The notes under the pieces: generated by a model
What the model was told of the DNA's origin: nothing
The model's input: the letters and a program-made list of their open reading frames with translations, nothing else
The model's database searches: none
Part shown: piece by piece, positions 21,027 to 32,731 of the stretch
Layout of the letters: each line of letters begins with the position of its first letter
Numbering within the stretch: the first letter of the stretch is position 1
Origin: Isochrysis galbana
Lineage: Eukaryota; Haptophyta; Isochrysidales; Isochrysidaceae
Length of the DNA stretch: 64,000 nt
Direction of reading: 5' to 3'
Assembly (NCBI GenBank): GCA_018136815.1
Contig: CM030944.1
Location: forward strand, 1,823,145 to 1,887,144
Position numbers and translations under genes: made by a program

Positions 21027-22980
21027 ATGGAGCCGCCCGCCGAAGCATTCTACACGCTGCTTGGTCTCTCCCCCTCTGCCTCGCCTGAACAGATCAAGCG
21101 CGCATACCGCCGTCTTGCACTCAAGCTTCATCCTGACAAGAATTCGGGCTCGTCAGATGCCTTTCAGCGCCTCAATACTGCCTACTCGACCCTGTCTGAC
21201 CCGAGGAAGCGAAAGTTGTACGATCGTTTTGGAGAGCAGGGCGTGACGATGATGGAGCAGGCTCAGGCGTATGGTGTGCCTGGCTGGATGCTCGACCCGC
21301 TTGCACAGTCAGGTCTACTGCTGGTGCTACTGGTCTCTCTTCTCGCCCTCTTCGTCGTGATGCCCATACTGGGCTGCATGCGCGCCGATGGCGCCGTTGA
21401 GTGGCCATGGCCTGCGGTTCTCACGCCCGTGTGGCTTGCCAACGCGGCGCTGCTTGCGTTGATCATTGCGAGCGGGGCAAGGGAACGCAATGTGAGCAGC
21501 TCGAGTGGCTGCGCCGTCAGCTGCGCGCGGCTCCTTTGCATGATCTCGACCGCGCAGCTCAAGCTGCTCCTTTTCATGGTCTTCGAGGTTCTGCTCGCGA
21601 TTAAGCTGCAGCGGCGTGACAGCGCCGGCTTCTCGTACTCGCTTGCATTGTTGCCGCTCACGCTCATCTTTGTGCTCGGCGTGTTCCAGGCCCTTCGCAT
21701 GTACGGGCCCGCCGCCGCGGGCTTTGGCGCAGTGGAGGAGGCAGGCGGGTCTCACGAGGGCAAGGCAATGGCGCGCGGTGTGCTTCGCAAGTCGTTGCTG
21801 TGGCTGGGTCTCGAGCTCGCGTTTGTGTTGATGCTTGGTGCTAAGCTGGACGGTCTCTCCTTGGTGTCATGGTGGGAGGTGATGCTGCCAATGTGGGGGA
21901 TGATGGCGCTCTTTTTTGTGCGGAGTGCCGCACTATTGGCCTCGAGCCGTGAGCACGCGCAGGTGCGCGACCCGTGCCTCGCTTGCCCGCACTTCGCCGG
22001 CTGCCGGCTGGCTGTCCCCACTGGCGCGCACCTGGCCCGATTGGCGCACACTCCCTAAACCGCAATCGAGCAAGTGCTCAACAAGCTAGTCTGTTCGCCT
22101 CACCCTCGCCCACTTGGCCGGTGCGCAGCAAGAGGAGCGTGCGGCTCGCCGCGCACTTGCAATCGCGTCGATTGCTTTCGGTGTGCTTGCTTCGGTCTCA
22201 CTGCTGCTGCTCTCTCTTCGTCTCGCCTCGGTGCATATCTCCGCCGCCAACATCCTTACGCCCTACTTTGTTGTCGTCGGCCTGCTTGCGTGCTGCATGA
22301 TGCTCGGCTGCCTCGTTGGCGCTGCCGCCGCGTCCGCTGAGGAGAATGAGAGCACTGGACGTGGCGGGCCATCTGGCCATTCAGGCGCTGATGCTCCCAT
22401 GGACTTCTCTGCGGCGCCGAGCAGCTCGTCCTTGGGTGGTGGTGGCGAGAGCGACTGCCTCGATGCCCTTGAAAGGGGCTGCGCTCCTCCACCTGATGCT
22501 CTGCCTTCCGCGTACTCGCGCGCCGGCTCAGTTGAGGATGAAGGTGGTGCGATGGACACAGGCGTGCGCCAGGCGCGCGCAGTGCTGGAGTCGTCTCATC
22601 AGTGTGACCGCGGTGGTGATCCAGCGGATGGTGCGCGCGCACACCAAAGGTTAGGGGGTAGCACCGCTCCAGCCATTGATGACGTCGTCCAACTCGGACA
22701 GCTGCTACGCTCGGCCGAGCCCCGGGGCGCGCATCCGCGTGAGTCCTTCTTGCGAGACAGCAGAGCCAGGAGGGCGAGCGAGAGCCGCAGTGCGGAGTGG
22801 CGCTCCGCCGTTGAGGGCGGCGGGCGCACAGAGACCGAACTACGCAAGATGCCCATCCGCGAGCTCAAGGAGGAGCTCCGCCTGTCTGGAGTCTCGTCGA
22901 CTGGCATCTTGGAGAAGAATGACCTCATTGAGCTCCTCCTCAGCACCAACACACGAACATCGCCCAGCCTCCTTGACTGA
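21027..22980 (+). CDS. J-domain multi-pass membrane protein with TMEM185-like region and SAP-like C-terminus
   Basis: Exon 1 21027-21962 and exon 2 22129-22980, joined in phase 0 (donor GTGCGC, acceptor GTGCGCAG), 595 residues. Residues 8-72 are a J domain (AFYTLLGLSPSAS, YRRLALKLHPDKN with the HPD motif that stimulates Hsp70 ATPase, and a KLYDRFGE end). Residues about 90-385 hold seven or more hydrophobic helices; the segment LDGLSLVSWWEVMLPMW resembles the TMEM185A/Fragile-X-F-associated family. A disordered region of about 150 residues leads to a short SAP-like motif near the C-terminus (ELRKMPIRELKEELRLSG, then KNDLIELLL). The J domain probably faces the cytosol, placing Hsp70 at an endomembrane. 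The combination is unfamiliar to me. The start ATG lies directly after pyrimidine-rich leader sequence. Confidence 0.82.
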
Positions 22981-23279
22981 ATTCACGCTCGATGAAAGAG
23001 GGTGGAGTGGAAACATTATTCGAACGAGCGCGAGTCGGTGTGGCGCGTGGTGGCGCTCGGCGCCGTCAAGAGCTGTATACTAGTACTACTATTTTATGAG
23101 GCAGCTCCTCGCCTGGCTTGCGTCCAAGCTGAGGCGGAGGCAAGTTTCTAGTTGAGGACTAATGACACTCGTCGCATTCCTTGTGATGTCTTCACGAAGA
23201 CCTTGCGAGGCACCAGTTAGTAGAGCAGTGGTTGCCAACCGGACGAGTGAAATCCACGTGCGGTAACTAGGCATGAAAT

Positions 23280-23425
23280 CGGGAATTTTTCGAAGAATTT
23301 TGCCGGAAGACCCCGGTTTTTTTTGTGGATCTCCCATACCGGAACATATAGGGAGCTTATTTAGGCCTTCGTTTGCCCATTACAGATGGTGCCCTCCGCA
23401 TCCCCCTAGTGAGTGACCGGGCTAT
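23280..23425 (+). repeat. repeat family G, copy 1
   Basis: Shares with 54600-54782 the order: TTTTGCCgG, CCGGTTTTTTTTG, GATCTCC, a GAGCTTATTT-like block, GGTGC(G)CTCC and CCCCCTAGTGAGTGACCGGG. Diverged, non-coding. Confidence 0.55.
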
Positions 23426-23489
23426 GATTATGATTATGATTTGCGCTCTAGGCCCCTAGCCCCTACCTAGCCCCTAGCTTCAGGCGCTT

Positions 23490-23750
23490 CACGAGTGCCC
23501 CCCCCCCCCCCCCCCCCTTCTGCGTTGTTTTTACCCGAAAGGGGGTTTCTCCCAGCCTGGACTCGAGGAGAGGACGCGCTGCTGGGGTACACAGGGTCGG
23601 TGCGTGCACTGAAGGGGGGACAAATAGCGAGGGGAGGGGGGGCTGGTGCCCCCCCCTGCTCGTCAGGCATGGCGGGATTCCGGGACTGAAACATTGTGTC
23701 CAATTAGCTAGTAGCTAGTGGGGTTGGCTAGGATATAACATTATATATTT
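23490..23750 (+). mobile_element. element B, 5'-truncated copy
   Basis: Begins in the C-rich stretch before TTTTACCCGAAAGGGG, the very site into which element A inserted at 6.2 kb, and ends with the B-type 3' end (GTGTCCAATTAGCTAG, GGTTGGCTAGGATATAAC). It shows what the interrupted copy looked like before insertion. Confidence 0.75.
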
Positions 23751-23942
23751 TCTTTATGCTCTAAATGGGCCGATGGCGTGCGTATACTACACACCTCAGC
23801 CGCTCACGCACACGCACTCTTGAGTATAGCGCTCGATCACGAATAGCCCGTGGATAAGTTCTGGCATTGTGAGCAGCCAAAAGGCGATGGATGTGCTACG
23901 AGATATTGGAACCCACTAAACCTCAAAATGCCATTGCGTGAC

Positions 23943-26118
23943 CTAGAGTTCTAGCGTGCTTGCGACGCCATTCGAGCCGTCAAAGATAAAGGTGTTGTTG
24001 AGCGGTACGTATTGACGCGTGACCGCCTTGATCGCCTCTTGCGCCGCGATGCCTCCCATGACCGAGTCTATGTTGTGCAGCTCGGCACCGCCCCAGCGGC
24101 AAAACTCGGTGATCCAATCATCCGGCATTGACGACGACTTCTCGGCGTTCAGGCCAAGCGCGCGCATCTCCTTGGAGATGAAAGTCTTAAGCACGGGTAC
24201 GTCAGTCTCCGCCTCTCCATCGTTGGCGCCCGGCCAGTGACCCCGCTCGCCCCTGAAAGCCTGCGCCGCACGCAGCAAAATGTAGAGCAACCCGCACGAG
24301 GGGTTGTCCGCGTCAAGGGCCTGAGCGATCGCGGGGCCGGCCTTGGACTCGGGTGCGTACTCGGCAGCGAGAGACTCGTAGCTGTGCACGCCGAGGTGGT
24401 GCGCATTCTTGCAAAACAGCTTGAGCTTGTCGAGAGAAACGAGGTCGCCCGGCAGCGACTCGAGCGCCGCGAGCGAGGCCACATGCGCCTGCACGGCGAG
24501 CACGTCAGCGTGCGCCTGTCTCGAGTAGATCTCTTGCAGCTTCACGTACGTCTGGGTGTCTGCCGTCATGTCGGGCAACGTGCCAACACACGGGAGCATG
24601 CCGTTGCCGTCGCTGCTGACATGGACGGCGAGCGCCGCCGCCATGAGCCAGAAGACGAGCTGCTCGCGTGAGCCAGGAGAGTCATCGGCACCCTTCTGGG
24701 AAGAGTGGAATTCGGAGGCGAGCTCCGAAAGGCGCGCGCGAGCGCGGGCGAGTAGCTGGGCGACAGACGAGCTGGGGACCGGCAGGCACAACGCTGTATT
24801 GACGGCCGCAAGCGCCTCCTCGATGTTTTGGTCGGCCTGGAGTCCCGATCGGCGATATGACTCGATGATAGCCCGCACCTCCTTCTTCTGCTTAAAGACG
24901 GTGGGCTGCTGTCCACCGTTGGCAGCCGACCACTGGGTGACTGCCCGGATGAGGAGAACGACGTAGGGGATGTGCGCGTAGTCATGATTGGGCAGCGCAT
25001 CAATATTGCCATACTTCCCCTCAATGAAGCGGAGCAGCTCAATGGGCGGGGTTAGCACACGCAGGTCGTTCATGGCGTGGTCTGGGTGCGCCTCAATGAC
25101 AGGGTGCTCGTACAGGACGATGCGGAGGTACCCCATAAGCCCATACGTGTGCACAGCAATCAGCGGTATGCGCCGGCTTGCGCAGATGTTGGCGACTTGC
25201 AAAAGGTCGCGAGTTGGGAGCTGGGTGGCGATCACCAGCCCAAAGGCGTGTAGGAAGTCGGACTGGGACTCGAGCACCTGCGCGGGCCACAGCGGGGCGA
25301 GCACGGGCGTTAACAGCGCCAGGGCGAGGAGGACGGTCACGAGGTGTCCAGCCGCACCTGCGCAATGTCCTCGGCAACATATGATCCGCTCACGTGCTCA
25401 TTCAGCTCCTGAAGAAGCCGGGTGACGCATGCGGCGCGCGAGGAGCCCAAGCTTGAATGCTCGACGAAAAAGTTGTTGCCAAGGTCTGCCTCGCTCACGC
25501 TCGCGCCGTCGACAATTGTGAAGGAGCCGATCCCTGCGTGGCACAGCGCTCCGTTGGGCATCAGTGCCAACGCAAAAAGCCTCTTGCAGGCGCAGATCCT
25601 GCGCTTGCGGCTGCGGCTTTTGAGCGAAGAGATACTACCACGCACGCAGTGCTCTACCCTTAGTCAAAGCTCTGGACTGCCACCTCAGCACGCACAGTGA
25701 CTGGCCGCGCCACGCGTCTCATGACGCCGCGTGAAGTAGGTCCTCCTATCGCCACTCCGTTGCTCTCAGACCCACAAAGCCAACCTCTCTCCGCCTTCTC
25801 CCTTCCATGGCTGCCTCACCCCTCCCCGCTCCCCATCACTCCGCCGCCCTCCCTCTCCGGCCAGGTAGAGCACAGCCGGTAGCAATAGGTTCCCCAGCGC
25901 CGCAGCCCGACCTTCTCCCCCTTTCCCCCTCCTTCCACCTCCCTCTCTCCCGCCTGGCTCAGCGCACCTGGCAGGACCAGGTTCTTCAGCGCTTCAGCGC
26001 CGCAGCCCGTCCCATTGATCAGACAGACGGTGCACTCCTCCATCGCTGCTTGGCCTGCCTCGCCCCACAAGCGCAGCTGCCGGTCGTAGCGTTTGGCCTT
26101 CTCGCTGGAGGAAGACAT
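23943..26118 (-). CDS. NAE1: NEDD8-activating enzyme E1 regulatory subunit (NAE1/APP-BP1)
   Basis: Exons 26118-25968, 25533-25358 and 25277-23943, joined with correct phases (1, then 0), 553 residues, close to the usual size of about 530-540. Residues 9-19 read [11 protein letters not shown], the family N-terminal signature; [20 protein letters not shown] and IGSFTIVDG form the ThiF-like nucleotide-binding fold. Later blocks [39 protein letters not shown] and [20 protein letters not shown] are all in the expected order, ending in TFIFDGSNG. As in other NAE1 proteins there is no catalytic-cysteine domain like that of UBA3, its expected partner. The complex activates NEDD8 for cullin modification. 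Confidence 0.93.
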
Positions 26119-26961
26119 GAGAGCAGAGAGGGCCTTGGCTGCTGGGGGGAGAAGCGGCGGGGAGGAAGGATTGGAGGGAGGGAAAGAAAGGGAGAGAAAG
26201 AGGGGGAGAGAGCAAGAGGCGCAGGGAAGGAGGGAGAGAGAGGCGCAGCGGGAGAGAGTTGAGGGAGGCAGGGAGGGAGGCAGGGAGGGAGGGAGGGAGG
26301 GAGGGAGGGAGAGGGGAGAGGGGCAAGAGTAGACGGGAGGCGCTGCCGTCGGCTGGCGCCGAGGCGGAGAAGGGGGGGGGAAGGGGGGGCAGTCCTTTAA
26401 CTTCTACTGCGAGGGTGGTCGTTCCTGCGCCCGCGACCTTCTCAATTCTTAGTTCTTAGATCAATTCTACTAGAGTAGTCTACTAGAGCTAGGGAGTGAA
26501 GCAATGTTCGGAAAAGTACTTCAACCCTGTTTACTTAGCTCAAGAACATCACTCAAATTCATTTTATCGGGCTACCCGCAAACGTCGGTCGACGCGGTCA
26601 TCGATGAATCGGAATCAATTTGTAGACTCCCGTATCTTGTTTCAACCCAAAAAATAAGAAATAACGAACTCTGTTCTAGAGTAAACTCCGAACACTGGAG
26701 CATAGCAGAGTAAGGGGAGTACAAGTACTTTACTATACTTACTCTACCTCCCTCTCTGTCATCGGTACCTTCCAGGGCTGCGCTCCCGCCACCCGCTCGC
26801 GCGAACCCCGTCTGCCGCTTCTTCTTCCTTCCCTCCCTTCCCTCAACCCCTTCCGTTTCATCTACCTGCCCACCCGTCTTACTCTCTCTCCTACTCCACT
26901 GTTTTCTCTGCACGCATTCGAACACTCGCCCACGGTGCCTCTCGGCAGTCTGCCTGAATCA
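26119..26961. other. intergenic between divergent NAE1 and TPR-glycosyltransferase genes
   Basis: 26,130-26,330 is a GA-rich purine tract (GGGAGGGAGG runs) just upstream of NAE1. 26,450-26,760 is AT-richer with no domain-bearing frame. 26,760-26,930 is pyrimidine-rich leader sequence of the plus-strand gene. The interval probably serves as a shared divergent promoter. Confidence 0.5.
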
Positions 26962-28699
26962 ATGCGCCGCGCCGCGCTCGCGCTTGCAGCTGCCTCCTTC
27001 CTCATCGCTCTGCGCCAGCTCCGGCAAGGTTGGGGACCGCGACCGAGGCTGAGGGACGCACGCTGGGTGCGAGCACATGGCGCCGACCCGAATCCTGACG
27101 GACAACTCACGGCACTCAAAGCATGGTTGATTCGTCTCCTCGGGCTACGCAGGCAGCCGCTCAAGCTACAGCAGCCTTCAGCGAAGCCTCCATCTACCAA
27201 GGACGACGGGCTCACTAGCCGAGAGCGCGCACGCGCCCATCTTAAGTTCGGCAACATCTGCGCACGCAGCTGCAACCTGGAGAAAGCGCTGAAGCACTAC
27301 GCGTCCGCATCTTTGATCGACCCCACTTTTGCTGCGCCTCGATACAATTGTGCCGGGGTGTGCCAACGGCTTAGACGCTTCGAGGAAGCGGTTGAGCATT
27401 ACGAGGCGGCGCTTATGCTGAAGCCACACGGGGTCGAAGCGGCGACCAACGTGGTTGTTGCGCACATGAATGCAGGCCAGCAAGCAGCTGCATCCGGCAA
27501 CATGAGCGCGTCTGTCGCCCACTATTCGGCTGCGGTTGCCAAGTGCTACCGCGCGCTGCAAATACAGGAGGCAGCTTTCGATGCCGGTGGTCGCGGCACT
27601 CAGAGCAGATTCAACAGTGAGGCGTTTGCAAACTTGAACATTGCTCTACGACTGCTGGGGAAGAATCAGGAGGCAATCGACCGGACGTGGGCGCAGCTAG
27701 CTTTGCTTGCGCGGTCCAGCTTGAACCTGAGTGCGGCGCCATTGTTGGCCGAAGACGAGCGGCGAACAACCGATGCCGTGCGACCTCCTGCGGTTGAGCT
27801 GCCGGCTCTCTCTCATTGCTTGGCGAAATCGTCGCGTGAGGGTTTGAGGAGTGTCAGCTCAGGTCCATCAGACATCCTCACAGTTGTGTGTGTCAAGTGG
27901 GGCGACGTGTACGGCCCCGAATACGTCAATCGCCTTTATGCCATGGTGCGGCGGAATCTGGGTCAGGGCATTGATGCGGACTGCAAGCCGGGTGCAAGCT
28001 CATCCGTCAGCAATCCGTTGAAGCTACGTTTCGTTTGTCTCACTGACAACCCGGTTAATCTTCGAGCTGAGGTTGAGCCACTCCCCATCCCGCCGTCGGC
28101 GGTGTCTTGGCAAGGCTGGTGGCTCAAAGCGTGCCTCTTCTCCTCTAACTTGCCAATCGAAGGTCGTGTCCTTTACCTTGACCTCGACACGGTCAGCGCG
28201 CTGCATTGCACACGGCTAGCCTGTCGGCAGCATCAGCCTGCAGCCCAAATGGAGCCCACACACCTGACCTGCCACCACCCCCACCCAAGGGCAGGTGATC
28301 GTGGGCTGCCTCGACCCCCTGCTCCGGTATTCAGGCGATTTTGCGACCTTATCGGCAAATGGTTTCAGTGCCGAAGAAGGAGTGAACGTCGGCTATAATT
28401 CGAGTGTGATGCTTTGGGTTGCGAACGGGGGCACACAAGCCTCGCATCGACTGCAAGCTCTTCACGACGCGCTGACGGCCGACGTGATGCGTTGCCTAAT
28501 GCGATGGGATCATTGGATCGAAATGGTAGTGCCGAAGGCTCACATCCTTCAGACCGCGTTCCCGGGACTGGTCGTCGATTACCGCACGCATTGTGCAGGC
28601 AAAGCGCTTCCCCCGGACGCGTCTGTTGTTTGTTTCCCGCGCTTCCCGAAGCCGCATCAGGCGAAGGAAGAGTGGGTGTTACGGCATTGGCGAGAGTAG
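26962..28699 (+). CDS. TPR-containing glycosyltransferase-like protein
   Basis: Exon 1 26962-28191 and exon 2 28295-28699, joined in phase 0 (donor GTCAGC, acceptor GGGCAG), 544 residues. ATG at 26962 gives MRRAALALAAASFLIAL, a signal anchor or signal peptide. Residues about 95-260 contain tetratricopeptide-type helices (AHLKFGNICARSCNLEKALK, NCAGVCQRLRRFEEAVEHYE). From about residue 310 the fold looks like a nucleotide-diphospho-sugar transferase: VVCVKWGDVYGPEYVNRLY, LRFVCLTDNP, WQGWWLKACLF, then LYLDLDTVIVGCLDPLL, where the DxD motif is rebuilt exactly across the intron, and a late VGYNSSVMLW. It probably acts in the Golgi lumen; donor and acceptor are unknown. TPR plus this transferase type is uncommon. 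Confidence 0.75.
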
Positions 28700-28938
28700 A
28701 ACGCGGCACGTGGGGCCCCCAGGGGCTGTTGTTGGAAATATTTCTCTCTAGGTCGCGTTCCATCGAATATGGGACGGGCTCAATATGAGCCTTCAAATGT
28801 GGCTAGTGGGAGTAGTGGTAAAAATAATCTTCTTGAAAATCTCCGCTACGTGTGCGGCTTGAGGCAGCATGCTAGTGACCCTCCCTACTACCCAACCTTA
28901 ACCACCGTCAACCCCTTTCCCCTTCCCCAGTTCTCTTT

Positions 28939-30400
28939 TTAACGGAGATACTGGGTCCGGGGCGACCGCGCGCGCTGCTTCGGCCAGGAGTTGGAGAGAA
29001 GGGGGTGGGAGACTGTGTCTTCGTATACTCGGTGGCGCGGCTCGTATTTCTCCTGTTCTGCGGTAAAATTTCTCATGCCTAGCCCTCTCGCCGCCTGCAA
29101 GAGGTCGTCAGAGATTTGTAGGTTAAAGTCTTTGTCCACCGTGTAGAGAGGGCTTATCATTTTCCTAATGTGTTTGTTGCTCGGGGCGTGTTGCTAGCCC
29201 CACACACTCCCGTTGTTTTTCCAGCCTCTGGAAGAAACCGACCTTCGCCGTCACTAATAACAGATGGTACCTCGCTAATAGCGTTCTCCAGATCGTTTCG
29301 ACGGACCTGCCGTCCGCATTGCCATATTGAATGATGTAATGTAAAAGTCCGTTAATATATATCTCCATGCCATGATACCACACTGTGGCAAAAAAGGGGG
29401 GTCTGCCAACCACCGGGCATGAAAAAAAAAAGAAACCCGCTCCACCCCCTCGCGAGCTCCGTCCGACAGTCCCGGGTTCCGCTGTTTCTTCACGAACAAG
29501 TGAAAATCAGTAGGGAGAACTCCAAGAAAAATTCTGGTTTGAGGGCGTTTCATGCTAGTGACCGCAGTGGGTACGCCACTTGATATATGAGCATGTGTTC
29601 CTCAGCGAAAACCTCTGTAAAAAGGCCCCTTCTAGTGTAGATGTTTCCCTAACTAAGGATTTTGATGTTACGAAAATTTCCAAGCCCAAGCGCTTGCTTC
29701 CAAAAAGCCGGCAGCGTGTTGTTTCCACGAATGCTCGCCGTAAGGCTACGTATATCTACCTTAGATAAGACCGCCGATCTTCCTAGCGCGGAGCGACTGA
29801 ACCATTGGTCCAGAGTTATTTTCCAGTCCGCCGTCGATGGATTGAGGTATCTTACGATCCATATAGCCTGGAGCGCTCGCGTGTGCTCGGCCATTGGGAG
29901 AAGCTCGATCCCCATTTGGGGTCCGTCCTCCTTAGCCCCGACTCTCGGGTACGTCGGAAAGGTTACCCACTTCCTACCCTCCTGGGAGGTACCTAACTCA
30001 TCTGCTCGTAGTTGCGGGGACCTATCCCATAGTATAGCCTGAACGTCGGAATCAATAGCCTCCATAAACCAGGCCGGAGGGACGGATGTGGATAGCCAGT
30101 ATCTCGGAGTCCCATAGATTATGAAATTTACTAGTAGCGTTCGACCGTGAATGGAGAGGTCTTGAATTCCTTTCCACGCTGCTACTTTCCGCTTGAGCTT
30201 TGCGAAGAGCTTTTCCCAAAATGTATCGTCCTCAGGACCCTCCCAGAAGAGCACTCCTAATATGGTAGCATATTCTCCTTCCCCAAGGGTTCTGAGGTAC
30301 TCCAGCGATTCGGGGACTTGCGCCCCGATAAGTGATCCCATGCGTATTAGTACGCTCTTCCTCTTATTTACTCTAAAAAAAAATCTGAAGATTCTGGGCT
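28939..30400 (-). mobile_element. decayed non-LTR retrotransposon (LINE) fragment
   Basis: On the minus strand, 30341-29649 encodes the region after the reverse transcriptase palm: LGVLFWEGP, KLFAKLKRKVAAWKG, LSIHGRTLLVNFIIYG and WYLS-like WLSTSVPP, typical of LINE thumb/connection sequence. A short stretch just upstream (VNKRKSVLIRMGSLIG) matches the preceding RT block. Downstream pieces (29553-29275, 29413-29165, 29160-28939) continue in other frames with stops. No catalytic FADD/YADD box is present. A part of it, YGNADGRS...ARYHLL...TAKVGFFQRL, recurs on the minus strand at 59868-60006. Confidence 0.78.
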
Positions 30401-31663
30401 ACACACCTACTATTGACGGGATCTCCCGCTTCTACTAACACCGCCCTTAAGTTCCCTTTCCCCACCTCTTCCCCTGCCCCCCTTCATTCCTTTTTCTTTG
30501 GTTTCCGGGGTTCGGTCTCGGTACAGTGAATCGTGAAGGGGCTGCTTCGCCTGCCGTTCGCCTTGATCCATCGGGTTGGGTGTGAGTCTACGTTCGTCAA
30601 CAGCCTTAGCCATCTAGAGTAACCGGGACCGAAACCTAACGCTTGAATCGCCTTATGATAATAGTCCCAACTAACTCTGCCGTCATTTTTGAGCTAGATT
30701 TCGCCTAATGTTTTTTCATTTTTTGGACCTCTTCGGTAGGGGTGGGGACGGGAAAAATCGACTTTTCAAAATTGCATGGTGGAGATCGACCACCTCGAGC
30801 GAGGCGGACGCCATCCCTCCGCCCCGCAGACAAGAAGTGGCAGAGGAATTCTTCGCCCCCCCTCACAAAAAAAGTACTCGCTTCTAAGAAGGATGGACCT
30901 CACACACACAGCTCCACACCAGACATGAGCACCACTGCCTCTGCCAAAGTCAGGCACACTCACCAGCACCCCAGCCACAGCCTGCAAGCCACAGGGCATA
31001 TGGAGGTCATCCATGATTTTTTGCCAGAAGAACGCGATCATGAGGACCCGATTTTTACTGTCCCCGCCTGTACATGAGCTAGCATGCTGACAATACAATA
31101 TCAATATGACGGGCTTCAATGATGCCTTTCAGCATCGATGCTGGTGCTTTACTTCATCCAAGGAAATAGGGAGGTAGTTATCCATTAGACCGTCATAGGT
31201 GTTAGCCCTGGATCTTCAAGAAGTTTTTGTATCACACGCGAGAACGTCCTCCTAGACGTCTGGTTGTGGGCGACCGCGGTGCGCCGCTCCCGCGCTAATG
31301 CGCCCCGGCGCTTTGTCTAGATTCCAGGTATGCACCCTCTGTGGCGATGGTGCGCATTTCCAAGCGTGTGGTACTTGCTCTTGCCGGCCACACGTGGTAC
31401 GTAAGCGTTGTGTCGGTTGGAGTATGGTCGCGAACGCGCCGCAATACGAGTGCACAACATGTGACATGCGTCAAAAATAAACAGTAATGGTTCTATGGCA
31501 CAGTCGTGCAGCATATGCATCACGTGCTGCAGGTTGCCGATCATCGCCATTGGCGCTTGCCCGTGTTCTCTAGCAGATCCACACAGCATGTTCACGAGCA
31601 TGATGCCCGGGCACGCGCATTCACGCGATTTCCACAAAAACGTCAGCCCTCAAGTTTCCAAAG
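30401..31663. other. intergenic with one cysteine-rich frame
   Basis: Apart from the small zinc-finger-like frame at 31298-31480 I see no gene. The 30,742-31,077 frame is low in recognisable content. Confidence 0.35.
31298..31480 (+). CDS. small Cys/His-rich (PHD-finger-like) frame, possibly an exon or fragment
   Basis: Sixty codons with cysteines and a histidine spaced C-x2-C-x7-C-x2-C-x4-H-x5-C-x14-C-x2-C (from VCTLCGDG to ECTTC). This resembles a Cys4-His-Cys3 PHD finger except that the H-x5-C gap is longer than the usual H-x2-C. An ATTCCAG just before GTATGC could be an acceptor, so the frame may be a terminal exon. No upstream exon is evident. It could equally be a transposon remnant. 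Confidence 0.3.
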   Translation: MRPGALSRFQVCTLCGDGAHFQACGTCSCRPHVVRKRCVGWSMVANAPQYECTTCDMRQK

Positions 31664-32731
31664 CTATCTGTAGGACAATTGGGAGGCCTCGTCAACAGCT
31701 CCAGCCGACTGAGCCTTCACTAACGATGGGACAACTCGCCCGATGCCCAGGAAGCGCCGGCAGCTGATGAGATTCATGACAGCCATGCGTATATCTGGTT
31801 TAGCGAGACTGACTGCAACGGTGAGAATCGGCTGGGACAAGCCCCAGACGAGAGAAATGATGATTGGAGCGCTAGAGTATGTGTCCAACAATGCGAGTGC
31901 TGCCCCGAATTGCCAAACGAGGAGGGTCACAAAGATCCGCGAGAAGAAGATGGCAATGGAGCGGGCAGCTTGCGCTTTACGCCGCTGTGCGTCCTCGGGC
32001 AGACTCACAGACGTGGTCTGCGACTTCCGCGGCAGCAACTGCTTCAAGTCGAGGAGTTTCTGGCGGTGCACACGGTACCCGATGAACAGAGCAACGCCCA
32101 ACGGAGCACTCGAGATTGCAGGGAAGAAGACCAAATAGTAGAAGAAGGCGGAGCCAACGTTGTACTCGGACGGAAGGCACACGAGGCCTTTGAGGAGAAA
32201 GATGCGGTGCGGAAGGAACCCAAACAACGGCCACAACGCCACAAAGGCGCTCCACACGTAGGCTGCAAGGCATCGGCACGCGACGAGCCATCCAGATGGC
32301 TGCACGTAGTTACCCATATCGCGCGTGATCTTGAGGAGACGGTATACCTCGAGTGCGATGAGCGCGTTGATGTAGTGCGAGCAGCCAATCGTGAAGATCA
32401 GGTAGAATGCCTGGAAGTCGCACAAGGCTCTGCTCGTGTACCAGCCTTCCCGAAAGTTGACGACGTTGTTGACGGTGAAGGCGACGCCGACGAGCGCATC
32501 GGGTAGGCAGAGCGCGATCACATAGATATTTGTGGAGGAGATGCGAGCCCGTCTTGAGGTGAGGATGGCGAGAGGCACGATCCAGCAGCCAACGGAGTTG
32601 ATGGCGCTGAAGACGCTCCACAGCATCCATGCAGACTGCCGTATCGCAAGGCCCTCGTACGATGCGCGGATCTCGTGCCTCGTAGCGTTGGGTAGCAGCG
32701 CATGTGTCGGCACGCCGTACAGCTCATCCAT
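31664..32731 (-). CDS. seven-transmembrane GPCR-like receptor
   Basis: Single exon, 355 residues from ATG at 32731; the frame is open further upstream but without another ATG. Seven hydrophobic segments fall at roughly residues 35-57, 67-90, 102-130, 147-172, 192-218, 254-280 and 287-310. A cysteine precedes helix 3 (ALCDFQAFY), and helix 3 ends EVYRLL in the position of the DRY motif. Helix 4 contains a tryptophan (FVALWPLFGF), and helix 7 has QPILTVAV in place of NPxxY. A basic loop (QKLLDLKQLLPRKSQ) precedes helix 6. NATRHE in the N-terminus is a glycosylation sequon. The pattern fits a class A or cAMP-receptor-like GPCR; the ligand cannot be inferred. Confidence 0.7.
   Translation of the reverse strand: MDELYGVPTHALLPNATRHEIRASYEGLAIRQSAWMLWSVFSAINSVGCWIVPLAILTSRRARISSTNIYVIALCLPDALVGVAFTVNNVVNFREGWYTSRALCDFQAFYLIFTIGCSHYINALIALEVYRLLKITRDMGNYVQPSGWLVACRCLAAYVWSAFVALWPLFGFLPHRIFLLKGLVCLPSEYNVGSAFFYYLVFFPAISSAPLGVALFIGYRVHRQKLLDLKQLLPRKSQTTSVSLPEDAQRRKAQAARSIAIFFSRIFVTLLVWQFGAALALLDTYSSAPIIISLVWGLSQPILTVAVSLAKPDIRMAVMNLISCRRFLGIGRVVPSLVKAQSAGAVDEASQLSYR

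Noticed and set aside
19916-21088. 360-380 codon frames through the polypyrimidine tract (poly Gly-Glu-Arg or Ser-Leu-Pro)
   Set aside because: Pure composition effect of CT/GA repeats; both strands and several frames are open at once.
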